Assembly: GCA_037349105.1 (NCBI GenBank)
Contig: JAYJMM010000041.1
Coordinates: 2,790,001 to 2,854,000, forward strand
Reading direction: 5' to 3'
DNA length: 64,000 bases
Source: Limnomonas spitsbergensis
Taxonomy: Eukaryota; Chlorophyta; Chlorophyceae; Chlamydomonadales
Below, piece by piece: positions 1 through 11,865 of the stretch (the first letter of the stretch is position 1; each line of letters begins with the position of its first letter). The notes beneath the pieces were generated by a model. The model saw nothing but the letters and a program-made list of their open reading frames with translations. It did no database searches and had not been told where the DNA came from. The translations under genes were made by a program, and so were the position numbers.

Positions 1-1230
1 GGTGTACGACCCAGATAGGACTTTGTTGACGCTTGTCCAACACTTCCGATTTTTTGGCATGAATCAGCACGCGAGCGGCAGCATGCAGAAGGCCATGCAA
101 GGTAGTGAGGTGCCTCTGGCTGTTGCGCTGCACCGTGTCCACTGCATGGCTGCCAAGGTGCGTCTGAGGCATCATCTACCTACACGCATCCCGTTGGCGT
201 CAGCCCATGCTGCTCCTGCGGCCAAGTACGTTGATCGGTTGATGTGGTGTGGACCACCGGTCACCACAAGCCGCGGCATTGCCTCAGGAGCAAGATGGAG
301 TCACGCTTGCTTCAGCACCTGCGCCAGGCTTCGGGGCTACCTGCGTCCGCCGCCAGCTGAGGAGGCATAAGGGAGCTGCAGATCCACACATTACAGCGAG
401 GCTGGTGGCAGCATGGACTCCGCCTCTACAAAGCAGCAGTAGCACCAGCATCACAACAAGACAGCCCCCTCATGGCAGCTGCCATGGCAGCCGACATGCA
501 ACTCGCTGTCACACAGAGCATCCATGGGCGCAGTTGGTGTCGGGAATAGCTTAGCGCCTTGGAGGACATGGAGCAAGGAGTAGCTGTCCCCAAACTGTGT
601 CAGGCAGCGACTGCTCTGCAGCCTCTTCCCGTAACAGAGGTCATGGCGCTAATGGACGCGGCCTACGTGAGGGGGCAGCTGCAGCCTGGAGGTCAACGGC
701 CTAGGGGATCCCAGAGACCCAGCCAAGGAGCATAGGTCTGCGGCCGCCTACCGCGAATGGTTTCAGCCTACGGCAGGTGCTTGATGACGCACACAATGAA
801 GGAGCCGCACCAGCAGGAGAGAGTGGGCTTGTGTGCACACAAACTTTAGACTGCTGCTCAGCGCAATCAGCGCGGCCGACACTAGAGGATAGTGGGGAGA
901 TGGCAAGGAGGATGTAGAGGCAGGATGCATTACATGCTTGCCTCCAATGCCCCCAACGTGCAAGATGATCTTAAGGAGCGGGGATGGGCAGGCCCCCAGA
1001 CGGTGCTACAGACTTCCACGCTTTGTGCCAGGGCAGGCTAGGGTGGCATGCTCTGACTTCGATGGAGGATGTCGTAAATTTGCTGCGGCTTAGTCGTGTA
1101 TCCTTTTCCTGTCTGTTCCTTTCCTTCATCCTCTAGCCTTCAGTTTATTTTCCTCCCGACCAGACAGTCGGGCACCCATGCGGCCGAGCCTTTGCAGCAT
1201 GGCCCATAGGTGTCATGGCATTGACCTAGT
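1..1230 (+). mobile_element. LINE 3' fragment, decayed and cut by the window edge
   Basis: The first kilobase aligns by eye to the downstream part of the LINE at 10845-11865: a stretch reading HRVHCMAAKVRLRHHLPT (around 125-185) matches HRVRRMAAKVGLRRHLPS in that copy, and later blocks match the C-terminal region seen at 11916-12700 on the minus strand. The frame is broken several times, so it is a dead copy. It ends with the GC-rich 3' tail motif at 1168-1222. The reverse transcriptase core would lie left of the window. Known: LINE copies are usually 5'-truncated. Inference: same family as the 11-12 kb pair. Confidence 0.7.
1168..1222 (+). repeat. LINE-family 3' tail motif, copy 1
   Basis: A GC-rich block of about 50 bp (gggcacccatgcggccgagc, then a gcccataggtgt block) that recurs at 11868-11915 (minus), 45746-45800 and 54269-54320. 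In the minus-strand LINE it forms the extreme 3' end, so it is probably the 3' sequence recognised during target-primed reverse transcription. It contains short palindromes (GGGCGCCC-like and GGGCCC) in the better-kept copies. Confidence 0.6.
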
Positions 1231-1505
1231 AGTAAGTGTTTCAAAACCTCCCCCCCCCACACTCAATACCATGTACTCCATCATGTCATATCCTGGGTGG
1301 AGTCAGGGAAGGTCATCAGTTCACACTCATGGATACTGATCAGGGATAATGTCAGGTACCCTCAGCCACACCATATCCAACGAGCCTGACTCCCCACCCG
1401 CCCCCTCCTCTTTCAAAGTATGGCCTTAACATGCCTTTGAAGTCCTCAATGAAAAACAAGGGTCACAGTGTCGAACAGCTAGGGCGAAAATAAACCAAAA
1501 GCGCT

Positions 1506-4500
1506 CTAATCTTTGCTTGCCAGGAAAAGTGTGAGCTCCCTGCCGAACTGCTCGTCCAACTCCACTTCATCACACTTCACAGAGAAGCCTTGAGGCCGTC
1601 CGAACCAGGTGCCTTGCAGCTCCCCAGGTTGCAGCAGGTGACCTAAGCCACGCGGCCGACCAAAAGCACGCGTACCCTCCATGTCTAGGAACCTACAGTG
1701 GGCGGTACATCAGGAGCAGCAGCGGCATTTGTAATTGAAAAACACATTCGGATTTTACAGTACACGACAACAATCCCCGGGTTGCACCAGGCGACACTGG
1801 CCACATGGCCGGCCGAAAAGCGCACGCCCTCCATGATTTTGAACCAAGGACCATGCTTGCGACATGCTGGTTTATCACACCTGATGCATGCCTCACCCTA
1901 TCACAACCCAGCAAGCCAGCGTTTGTGTATTCAGGGTTCCGTTCCCACATGTTGCGCGTTCGCAGGGTGCGAGGTTTATGTTCATACCGATATTCAGGGT
2001 TCATGGTTTATGTACATATGCTGGGTTTAAGGTTTAGGGTTAAGGATTTAAGTACATATGCTGGGTTAAGGGTTCATGTACATAGGATGGGTTGTTTATG
2101 AACATATGCAGGGTTAAGGGTTGATCGCTCCATGCTCACGTGTTGTATAGAATGAAGCCTCCAGGAGAGAGCAGCCCCTTCACGAGCTCGTTGAACGCGC
2201 GGTGCAAGAACCGCACGCACACAATCAGGTCAAACGCGCCCTCAACCAGAATCCTAGTCGGAGAAGCAGAACCCGCCGACGCTACTGGATCCGTGCCGGC
2301 AGTTTCTGAACCTAGCGGCACCGCCGCCACTGCCGCTGGCCCGCCAGAGCTTTGTCCCCCCTGCCGCCCGCCCAGCGCCTCTGCCGCCCCTGCCCCCGCC
2401 CCCGCAGCTAATCCTGCGGCCGGCTGAATGTAGCTGCGGGCCCCTCCGTGGTGCTTGCAACTAGCAGCGGGAGCAGGTAGTGGCACAGCATGCCCCGAGG
2501 TGGCATCGATCTCGCAGTGGTGAAGGAGCACCTGCAAAAGGGGGGGGTCATGTCACTGCCATGCACGAGGCCATCTTTTTGGGGGTGGCCCGCACAGCCA
2601 ACACCACTAGGCCACTGTGGACCTAAATTATAGCTCAGGGTGCTAAAATACAGAAAATGCTAATTTGGTCTCAGTGCTTATGATGGCCAATGCTGCGTGG
2701 TATGTGCCTTGCTTTATGTCACACATTGACGTAAGCAATTTGTCTTTTTATGTCCCGTAAATTCGGCACCCGCCACTGAGGTGCAGTGTTGAGAGGGCGT
2801 AGATCCAGAGCAAAATATCTACCTGAGGTAAGCTGGGTCAGCAACCCTCAGGCTCACACATGATTCGATACCCGTCATTGAGTTCACCCCAGCCTTTGAT
2901 CCCACCCTTTTGATCAGCTGACCAACCGAACCACGCCGTGCACACCTGGGCATTGATGCATGGGCACATGTCCTATGCATCAAATGTGATGCTCTGATGG
3001 ACTGTAAAAACTTAACAAAACTCTACCTGGCCAGGTGGAAACCCCGCAGACTCGCACAGCTCCTGCATGCGGACCAGGGCGCCGTACCTGGGCATCCAGG
3101 GTGGGGTGCATCACGCGGCCAGACATGCGGGACAGGGCATGACAGGTCGGAGCTCGGAGGGGCGGAGCTGGGAGGACCGAGGCAGGGAGGGGAGTTGCAG
3201 GACGGGTCGGCAGGACAACTGGGGCAGGACGGGTCGGCAGGACAACTGGGGCAGGACGGGTCGGCAGGACAACTGGGGCAGGACGGGTCGGCAGGAAAAG
3301 TGGAGCAGGACAACTGGGGCAGGACGGGTCGGCAGGACAACTGGGGCAGGACGGGTCGGCAGGACAACTGGGGCAGGACGGGTCGGCAGGAAAAGTGGAG
3401 CAGGACAACTGGGGCAGGACGGGTGGAGCAGGACGGGTGGGCAGGACGGGTGGGGCAGGTCGGGTGGGGCAGGTCGGGTGGGGCAGGTCGGGTGGGGCAG
3501 ATCGGGTGGGGCAGGTCAGGTGGGGCAGGGCCCCCCTGGTTCCTCCCATCCCCTCTGCCAGCCTTCATCCATTTAAGATTTTTTTTTTAGATATCCACAT
3601 CAGCCCGCTCATTTGAACACTTGCATGTCTGTGACATTTCCACAATTACATGCATGTCACACCTCCACACTTGTATGTCTGTGCCACATCATGACCATCA
3701 CACCTCTCACCAAAAGTCCAGGCCCACAACGTCCCAGGAGATATCCACCAGCGTGCCATCCTCGAGGCAGACAGAAACCTGCGTTTAGGGTTTGGGGACA
3801 AGGGTTTAGGGTTGACGGTTCAGAGTTTAGGGTTTGGGGTTAAGGGTTTAGGGTTGACGGTTCAGAGTTTAGGGTCGACAGTTAAGGGTTTAGGGTTGAC
3901 GGTGACGGGATCAGGGCTGACGGTTCAGGGTTTCTATCTCCATTTGGAATCTGCAGTGGGTTCAATGTGCATCAAGTCAGGCAAAACACTGTGTTGGGGT
4001 TTAGGGTTGTATGTTCATGCTTGAAGCCTGACTAAAACCTGCATCGGGCCTGCATTGGCTATAAGGTGCAGGGTTTGTGCATGCAGAAAATCTGAAACCT
4101 GGATCGCAATGGACGGGTTTAGGGTGTGGACCGAAACTGCATCAGGGTATAGTGTGTTTGCCTCTCTTCTGGCAGTCAGGCAGAAACCCTTGGGTTGTAA
4201 TTTGTGTGCTGTGCTTTGGGCTCCCGATCTTCTCTGTTGTATTCCTCCGTTGCTTGGCGCGTTTCGGTTTGCATTTGGGTGGTATGGTTTCTTCCCAGTT
4301 TGCTCTGCCTGGCCGCTTCGAATAGGCTTTGGGTGGGTGCGTAGACTTCATAACAAAAACAATAGGAAGCTGCATTGGAGCCGAGGCAGTTCATGGTTTA
4401 CGGTTTAGGGTGAAGGGTCTGAGGTGATGCCTCCTGGTAGACTAACAGCTGCTTGGAGGTTTGCAGCGGAGGATTCTTCCGCAAGGCGGACTCAATACCG

Positions 4501-7500
4501 CAGCGGGTTCGGGGCTAGGGTATACCTTAAACCCTTTTAGGGTATATGCCTGCTGGTAGACTGAAACCTGCTTTGATGTTTGCAGGAGGAGGGTTCCTCA
4601 TGAAGGCAGGATTCAAACCTGCAGCGGGTTCGGGGTTGAGTGTATGTGCATGCAGGAAGACTGGAACCAGCTTTTTGAGGTTTGCGCTCAATAGCCTACC
4701 CTCAAGGCAGACTGACAACTGCTTTGAGGTTTGCAGAGGAGCTTTCTTTTCACAAAGTTTACGCATCCACCCATTTCGAAGGGGCCAGGCAGAGCTAACC
4801 GGGGGGGAACTGGAAGCAGGGCTCATCTCCATGGCAGAATCAATCCTGCAGCATGTTGAGGGGGCTTAACATCCATGGGTCCAGCCGGGTAGAATGAAAC
4901 CTTAAATAGGGTAACGGGTTGATAGAATGGAAGTCAGATCGCTGGAGTGATACATAATGAGTGTACGTGAAGCTAGAACAGCGCGGAGAAATAAAATGCA
5001 CAGACGCACCTCACGAGCCGCCAGCCAAGCTAGATTGCGTCCGCTTCCACACCCCGGCTCCACACATCTCAGCCGCAGCCGCTCCCGCCGCCTAGGAGCC
5101 GCCGCAAGTGCTGAGGGAAGCCCCGCAGTGGCTGCAAACGTCCCCCCGAGCGCGGCCTCTGGAACAATGTCCCGCAACGCGTCCGGCGGCTGTAGGAGAT
5201 GTCCCGCAGAGCGGGATGCGGTGTCACGGCCAAAGCGTCGCTGCGCCAGCCCCAGCTCCACCTCATGTACCTGCGCTTCATGAAAAAACAAGACCATCCT
5301 CCATCGAAAAACAAGACCATGCTCACCTCAAGCACATTCACCCGAGCCTGTGCGATCAAGCAACGGACACGTTAAACACGATATGGAGACGGTGCAGACA
5401 GCAGATTCAATACCATAGTATCAGTTGGGAATTGTTTTGGTGTGGTCATTGGGGAAAATAATGCTTGACTTTGATCATTACTCACAGGCATGTCTAGAGC
5501 TACTGGCTCATGCACCTTGATTCCAGTTACAGGGGGTGCAAGGATTAAAACATCATCGTATAGCGCCCTGCGGATCCTTAAAACTATTGAATTTAGGGTT
5601 TCGGGTTTGGGGTCTAATGAAACCTATGCCTGGCCGAGTGAATGCATATATATTGAATTGTTGCCTCATAGTGCGGGAAGGCAAGTCAAACAGGCAGACT
5701 CCGATGCCATTCTTCCATTTAATTCAAGTTATTACCTGTATACTGGGGACTGTTTTTACAATTATGAATGTTAGTCGTTAGGCATGCAATTATTTGGCTG
5801 CCTCAAATCATCTCCCCGGCCCCCACCTGGCGCTCCAGCAGCGGACAAGGCTTGAATAGAAAGCGCCGGCGTAGACGCGCGAGCAGATCAACGCGGACAG
5901 CACTCTCCCCACCCATTGCGGGCTCCTCCGCTCCGGAACCACAGGCAGTCTCTACGAGCCCCAGCTTCCTGGCAGCTTCCCACATCTGCGGTGAATCCTG
6001 GAGGTACCAGCGTACTGCGGCGCCTCCACGTGTGGTCATGAAGTCCTGTGAGGCGGATGGGGGACAGGAACACTAGAGAGGGTGAGGGAAGGCAGAGGGA
6101 GAGGAGAGGGAGAGGAGAGGGAGAGAATGAGGAGAGGGAGAGGGTGATGGGAGGGGGAGGGGGAGGGAGAGGGGGAGGAAGATGGAGAGAGAGGGTGAAG
6201 AGAGGGAGAGGGTGAGGTAGAGGGTGAGGGGAGGTAGAGGGAGAGAGAGGGTGAGGAGAGGAAGAGGGTGAGGGGGGGGGGGGGGGGGGAGAGGGAGAGA
6301 GAGGGTGAGGAGAGGGAGAGGGTGAGTGAGAGGGAGAGGGAAAATATACAATGGAGTGGGAGTGGGAGTGGGTGTGGGTGTGGGGGAGAGGCCAGGGCAG
6401 GAAGAGGGAGAGACACTGGTGCTGGCCAGAGGTTGATCTCATGGTCACGCCATATAAGTAAATGACCAATATGGGTGTGTCTAGACTAGCCACCAAGTTG
6501 AGAGGAAACCCTGAACCCTGAACCCTAACCCTGAACAGCCCATGGTCGTCAAACCCTGCTACAGGGCTTGTTGGACCAGTTGAGAGGAAACCCTGGACCC
6601 TGAACCCAAAACCCTTAACAACCCACAGGCTTTGACCCCATTTACAGGGCGTGTTGGACCAGGACCCCTAGGTTACAGATCGGAATGTAGCTGAAGTGTA
6701 GCTGACGAGCACTGAACACAACATTACTCAACTGTCACAAAATAACGTCCTAAGCTGTCAAGCACAGCCTTTTGCTGTGGGGCTTTGGCGCAGGAAGCCC
6801 TACAGCCTGGCCTTCTGAAGAGGCCGAGACGTTGGGTCCAAATCGAACTCCCAACCTCCACACCACCAGCACGCTGAAGCAGCCTCTTTGTAACCTTTTG
6901 TAACGCTTCGTATGTGCGCGTTTGAACCGTCAACCTTGCCCTCACCTGTACACTGAGGCAGCCTCTCTAATAAAACCTTTTCAGATTTGTGAAGGATGTT
7001 TGACTCCTTAACCTAACCCTCACCTGTACGCTAAGGCAGCCTTTCAGATGGACCGGCTGGCTTTGTTGGGCAAGACCAGCTTCGGAACCTCCCTGGGGGA
7101 AGGCAACAACGGATGTGTGAATAAGCATTGTTTGCCAATGACAGGGGTATGAATCAGAGTACGAATCAAGGCATGACTCAGGTTGTGAAACAGGGTTTGA
7201 ATCAGGGCATACGTAAGCTACAAATGAGGGTGTGGATCAGGGTATGAATCAGGGTGTCATTTAGGGTGTGAACCAGGGTATGAATCAGGGTATGAACCAG
7301 GGCATAAATCAGGGATGTGATCAGGATGTGAATCAGGGTGTGAACCAGGGTATCAATTTGGCCACCGTCCCAGGAGTGGCCTCCAAACGGCCACACAAAG
7401 GTGGTATGGCGCACTGGTACACTGAAGACACCCTGGCTGAAATGCCAGCCCAAGGACAGAGGCATCCACACCCACCTGACATCCGCTGTCATCGGTGGGA

Positions 7501-9534
7501 GGAGGGTCGGGGTTTGGTGTCTTTCTCTTCTTCTGGAATGAAGGGGGGACAAGTGAGGGAGGAGGGTCGGGTTTGGTTTTATTCTCTTCATCTGGAAGGG
7601 GGCGACTGAGAAAGGAGGGTCGGGGTTTGGTGTTGTTCTCTTCATCTGGAAGGGGGCGACTGAGAAGGGAGGGTCGGGATTTGGTGTCGTTCTCTTCATC
7701 TGGAAGGGGGCAACTGAGAAAGGAGGGTCGGGGTTTCGTGTCTTTCTCGCCTTCTGCGAGGAAGGAGGGGCAAGTGAGGGAGGAAAGGGAACTGTCCAGT
7801 GCCTTTATCCTGCTATGCAAGGGAGGGTGGGATAGGGGGGGGTGAGGAATGAAGAGTAGTGCCCACATAATCACAGATGGGCATGTGTTGTTGGCATCTT
7901 GACCAGGCAGGCTTGGATAGGGTAGCACTAGGGTAGCACTCACCGCCACGGCAACTATTTTCAACCCCCCGCCACACTTTCGAAACCGCCGCTACATTCC
8001 AAACCGCCACAACCATTATTTCCAAACCGCTGCCACGTTTTTAAAACCGCCGCCTCAATTTCAAACCGCCACGGCCATTCCTTCCAAACTGCAGAAACAT
8101 TCTCCAAACACGGCCACTTTTCCACTTATACTTGACATAGCTGAAACAGTGCGGACATGTCCTTTGCCCATTCCGCACTGTATCCATCCGGTATCCATCA
8201 TGGTATCCATCTTTCGCAAATCTCTTTAGGGTGCATATTTCAATATTTGCTCTCATGCTCTTCATTAACCAGAATCTCCCCTGCCTTGGCTGCGCCTGTC
8301 TCTGACGGTTGCTGCTCTGTCACCATGATGTGATAGGCCTTCAACATCGGAGCAAGGTCACCACGTTCTTTTACCCTTGGTTAGCCCAATCTGGCCCTTA
8401 CCTTGCCTGTACCTGTCTCTGACGGTGGCTGCTCTGTCGCCGTCATGTGATAGGCCCCAAACCTCAAAGATGAACGCTATATTTTTACTTACAGATTATA
8501 CACTCAATTCCTTCATCGTCTAGCTCCCCTCAATGTCCTTGTACCCTTGGTTAGCCCTGTCTAGCCCTTACCTTGGCAGCACCTGGCTCTGCCTGCTGCG
8601 GCTCGGTTGCCACCATATGATAGTCCTCTAAGCTAGGCAGGATGACTGCTAGGGGAGAGGTGGGCGGTGGCAGCGCAAACATGCGACGATGCAGCTCCCC
8701 CTGTCAGGGTGGGGACGGCAAAACATGTGGGAGGGACTTTCAGAGCTTGCACTGAGCGGGCCAAGGGGGACGGGCAAGGGAAAAAGAGTCGCATCCAGCA
8801 AGCAGGTCGAAGTATAGCGTCGGGCCAGGGTTTGGGGGTGAATGCTTTGACGCATGAACAGCAACAGCAGCAAGATCAGTACACCCTGTCATTGTTTTTG
8901 GTGACTTGTTTCTAAGTTCTCCTGAAGACTGATCCAGCTGGCGCTGCACGAGCCTATTTAGCAGGGCTTTCGGGTGGTTGAATTGAAGCTGTTGCAGCCT
9001 GACATCTGCATCAGATGGCTTGCACATGCAGTGTCACATGGGCGTATGGGGCCCGCACAGTGCTTGCATAGACCGGCGCTTGCATAGGTCTGCATGGTGA
9101 TTGCATGGGACTGCATGGTGCTTGCATGGGTCTGCATGGGTGTGCATGGCGCTTGCATATGACTGCATAGCCCTTGCGTGGGTTTACAGTGCGCTTGCAT
9201 GGGCCTGCATGGCGCTCGGTCAGCAGCACGAAAAGTAGTGCTGGAAATAGGCCTGGTATTTTTAGTAGATGATCACGTGACATTGGGCTGATGGTTGCAT
9301 TACATTAGGCGGATAGTCGCATGGCGCTGGGTTGACGGTGGCATGCAATTGTGATCGACCCACCAGAGGGATGTTGCAGCTACCCTGCAATCGGCTGTGC
9401 ACATACAGGTGCTCTGGTCGCAGGTCCAGGACTGGCACCCGCAAGGAGGCAGGTTGGGAAGACCAATCGGACAAGGTCGCCAGAACGTGCTCCAGAGTTG
9501 AACTGGTGGTCCCTGAGGTGGTCTCAGCCATCAT
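1506..9534 (-). CDS. rhodanese / SAM-dependent methyltransferase fusion protein (multi-exon)
   Basis: Exons read on the minus strand: 9534-9364, 6045-5827, 5270-5010, 3087-3027, 2531-2140, 1692-1506 (stop TAG). Exon 1 starts with ATG and carries a rhodanese signature, VPVLDLRPEHLYVHSRLQ then CNIPL. Exon 2 ends in the linker FKPCPLLERQ. Exon 3 has SAM motif I, CVEPGCGSGRNLAWLAAR. Exon 5 has FDLIVCVRFLHR...LLSPGGFILYNT and exon 6 has FGRPRGLGHLLQPGEL and ends in LASKD. Each exon ends at GTGGGT, GTGGGG, GTGCGT, GTAGAG or GTGAGC and starts after CAG or TAG. Phases agree between exons 2-3, 4-5 and 5-6. The exon 3 to 4 phases do not join, so a small exon with motif II is missing between 5010 and 3087. 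Another may be missing between exons 1 and 2, where the rhodanese fold is short. Rhodanese plus TehB-like methyltransferase fusions are known in bacteria and algae; the substrate is unknown. Confidence 0.75.
1771..1847 (-). pseudogene. decayed duplicate of the last exon of the rhodanese-methyltransferase gene
   Basis: The block ccccgggttgcaccaggcga...ccctccatg parallels the real exon block ccccaggttgcagcaggtga...ccctccatg at 1622-1683 base for base with scattered changes. Translated, it still gives MEGVRF and, one frame over, FGRPCG, so it has a frameshift. It lies in the intron just upstream of the real last exon. It is the only clear copy of this kind in gene 1 and matches the pattern seen many times in the GT31 gene. 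Confidence 0.7.
1975..2125. repeat. degenerate tandem repeat with telomere-like words
   Basis: Repeated phrases of the type gggttcatgtacatatgctgggtttaagg alternate with TTTAGGG-like words. It lies in the last intron of the rhodanese-methyltransferase gene. No coding signal. Confidence 0.6.
3185..3540. repeat. 27-bp G-rich minisatellite
   Basis: Units of the form gacgggtcggcaggacaactggggcag repeat near-perfectly, degenerating at the right into gggtggggcaggtc words. The array gives long open frames on both strands that are artefacts of a unit length divisible by three. It is intronic, just upstream in transcription of the 3087-3027 exon of gene 1. Confidence 0.85.
3780..3935. repeat. telomere-like TTTAGGG tract, degenerate
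   Basis: Many words gggtttagggttgacggttcag and close variants. An interstitial telomere-type sequence inside an intron of gene 1, not a chromosome end because unique genes continue on both sides. Confidence 0.75.
6065..6345. repeat. purine-rich GAGAGGGAGAGGGT low-complexity tract
   Basis: About 280 bp of GA/G runs on the plus strand, including a run of more than ten G. On the minus strand it is a polypyrimidine tract just before the acceptor at 6045 of exon 2 of gene 1. The ORFs over it (Ser/Pro/Leu repeats) are artefacts. Confidence 0.85.
7141..7355. repeat. minisatellite of gtatgaatcagggtgtgaac type
   Basis: Imperfect units of 9-18 bp (gaatcagggt / gaaccagggt) repeated about twenty times within an intron of gene 1. 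Confidence 0.8.
7500..7790. repeat. about 56-bp tandem repeat
   Basis: Five units, each starting ggagggtcggggtttggtgt and containing ctcttcatctggaagggggc, spaced about 56 bp apart. Intronic to gene 1. Confidence 0.85.
9040..9215. repeat. TGCATGG-type minisatellite
   Basis: Alternating gcttgcatgggactgcatgg words, 10-12 bp sub-units, about 15 copies, in the first intron of gene 1 shortly after exon 1. Confidence 0.8.
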
Positions 9535-9539
9535 CTAGA

Positions 9540-10840
9540 TTGAGGATTGCAATTATTCGGGGAAGATGGGGACAGAGGGATATCGGCGGAGCATAGGCAG
9601 AGGCAGAGATGGAGAGAGACAAGAGTGGAAGAGGCAGAGGGAGAGGGAGGGGCTCTCATGGGGTTTTGAAGAGTTTTGAAGTCCCTGGTTTAAGATCATG
9701 TACTCAAGTGGAGATTATTTCTTCTTGAGATTTGGAAGCCATTGAAGGTGGTGTCAATCCCATCTACCATCCAAGGTACGAAGCTCCGCTGCGACAGTAT
9801 GCTTCGTGCCGGCAGGGGGTGCCGGCCAGCATGTAGGCTCCAGAACTGCCCCCACGCCCCACCCACCCCAGCCCCACCTCCCTTTCCTCTTTCGTCTAAC
9901 GTCCAGATCAAGACATTCTGAACTACACCTATCCTTGCTACAGATATTTCAACAATTGGGGCGACGTGAGATTGTCCTAGAAGACTTCCCACCGACGCGT
10001 GCGTCAGTTGCGACAAGATCAGTTACCCAGGCCGCATGAATTTCGGAGGCGTCTGTCTCAACAGATAAGCTATTAGTGATTGGTCTGAGCAACAACACCA
10101 AAACGAATAGCGGTGGCAGTCACCGCACTGATTGATTGTCCAGCTGTCGACATCTCTGTAGAACCCCAGATCTTGGACTACTCCTGGTGCATGCCGGCTG
10201 CGGCCCTTGCTTGCCTCATGCATCCTGCTCCCCCGTGACCTAAAACCCTTCATGCTTCACCTCCACCTAACTTGCTTCCCCAACACTGCTCTCTTAACCC
10301 TGCTTCGGGGGGATACCGATTTTTTGGGCGATTCAGCTACATTTTTGTAACAACGACCTTGCAGCAGTCACTGACCGATGGCTTGTAGCAGTTGAGGTTT
10401 ACCGGTAATCAAGATTTTATCCCCACCGCAATGGGCCCAGTGCTTTATATGTTGCATACTTAATAATTTATTATGCACTGGCTTTACTTGCCTTTTTTCT
10501 CCGGACTGCCGAATACCGGTGGGCCAGAGAATAGTCCAGGCCTTTTGGCTACATTGATACTGAAGCAACGCTAACAGGCGATATCATAACCTATGGGTGC
10601 AGTGCACGTGTTATCAGAAGTCTTTTTAATTTCTATTTTTCTGTTCGTTGACTTTCCCGGATTCACTGAATTTAGGAGTGGGCGTTTTCAGATAGGTATT
10701 CAGATTGGCCCACGCGGAATAAAACGCAGTTTATTTATGCATTATTGAAGGCTCGTGCGGATCAATTTGATAATAATTCTGGAATTTGCGTCTGTGACTA
10801 CCGTTGCTGTACAAATTCCCCACACTTTCCGTCAACGGTA
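9540..10840. other. spacer between gene 1 and the LINE pair
   Basis: Upstream side of the rhodanese-methyltransferase start. It holds a short GA-rich tract (9596-9655) and otherwise unique sequence. No exon, RNA gene or clear promoter element could be supported. The promoter of gene 1 must lie here, but no motif stands out. Confidence 0.4.
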
Positions 10841-10844
10841 CGGC

Positions 10845-11865
10845 ATCTTCACATGCCTGCATGCCTGTTGCGCGCGTTGCAAGCACTTAACGCCTGTGCA
10901 GTTTACACGCTCACTGACGGCCACAAGTGCACTGGTCCTGTGCCTTGCACCAGAGGCATCAAGCAGGGTTGCCCCCTGAGCCCCCTGCTCTTTAGCCTTT
11001 ACCTCAGTGACCTGCCGGCCATGCTTGCAGCCAAGTGCCCGGCAGAGGGCATTGAGACGCAGGCGGGGCGACAGCTACGCTGCCTGCTGTATGCGGATGA
11101 CCTCTCCTTGCTAGCCCGCACCCCAGCAGGGCTGCAACGCATGCTTGATGCCTTGCATGAATATGCGGCACATAAACAGCGTCAGGTCAATGTCAGTAAG
11201 ACAGAGATCATGGAGTTTGGCAGCCGCTTAGCAGCGCAGCGCCGACAGCCAGCCCATGTTTGCGTTAACGGCCCTGACCGTGCCGTGTTGAAGCGTGTCC
11301 AAGAATTCAAGTTCTTGGGCATCACTCAGCACGAAAGCGGCGGCAAGAAGAGGGTCATGGAGGGTAGAGGGGCGCTTTGGCTGCCGCGCTGCACCGTGTT
11401 CGCCGCATGGCAGCCAAGGTGGGCCTAAGGCGCCATCTTCCAAGTTCCAACCCGCATCAGGTTGGCAGCTGTGTACGCATCGCCTGCGGCCAACTACGGC
11501 GACGTGGTGTGGGCCAACAGCCACCTTTGGCCGCGGCAATGTCTCTTTATCAAAATGCAGTCCAGCTTGCTTCAGCACCTACGCCAGGCAGCGGGGCTAC
11601 CTGCATCAGCCGCCAGTTGGGGAGTCCTGCGAGAGCTGCAGCTCCAGCCACTACAGCGAGACTGGTGGACCCATATCCTCCGCTTCTGCAATGCAGCGGT
11701 GGCACCGGCGGCACAGCAATACAGCCCTCTCATGGCTCAAGCCATGGCAGTAGATATGCAGCTTGCAGTCAGCCAGGGCACTGGCGGCCGCACTTGGTGC
11801 TCTGATCTGCTGTGTGCATTAGAGGAGCTGGAGCGGGGGGCAGCCACCCCCAGCAATTTGACGTC
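10845..11865 (+). mobile_element. LINE fragment with reverse transcriptase palm, frameshifted
   Basis: A reverse transcriptase reading has GIKQGCPLSPLLFSLYL (about 10948-10998), LLYADDLSLLAR with the catalytic YADD at about 11089-11100, and VNVSKTEIMEFG downstream: motifs of non-LTR retrotransposons. The reading frame shifts near 11400 and continues as ...SSLLQHLRQAAGLPASAASW (11550-11620). The 5' half (endonuclease, ORF1) is absent. The 3' end is interrupted at about 11865 by another LINE copy in opposite orientation. Dead, 5'-truncated copy. Confidence 0.85.

Noticed and set aside
2997..3590. Long overlapping ORFs on both strands (up to 197 codons)
   Set aside because: They run through the 27-bp minisatellite; translations are pure short-period repeats (Gly/Gln/Asp or Pro/Cys).
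5888..6496. 202-codon Ser/Pro/Leu ORF on the minus strand
   Set aside because: Produced by the GA-rich low-complexity tract; no domain, and it overlaps the real exon 2 of gene 1 in another frame.
8740..9027. Possible missing rhodanese exon (LLNRLVQRQLDQSSGELR) of gene 1
   Set aside because: Similarity to the expected rhodanese segment is too weak and clean splice sites were not found.
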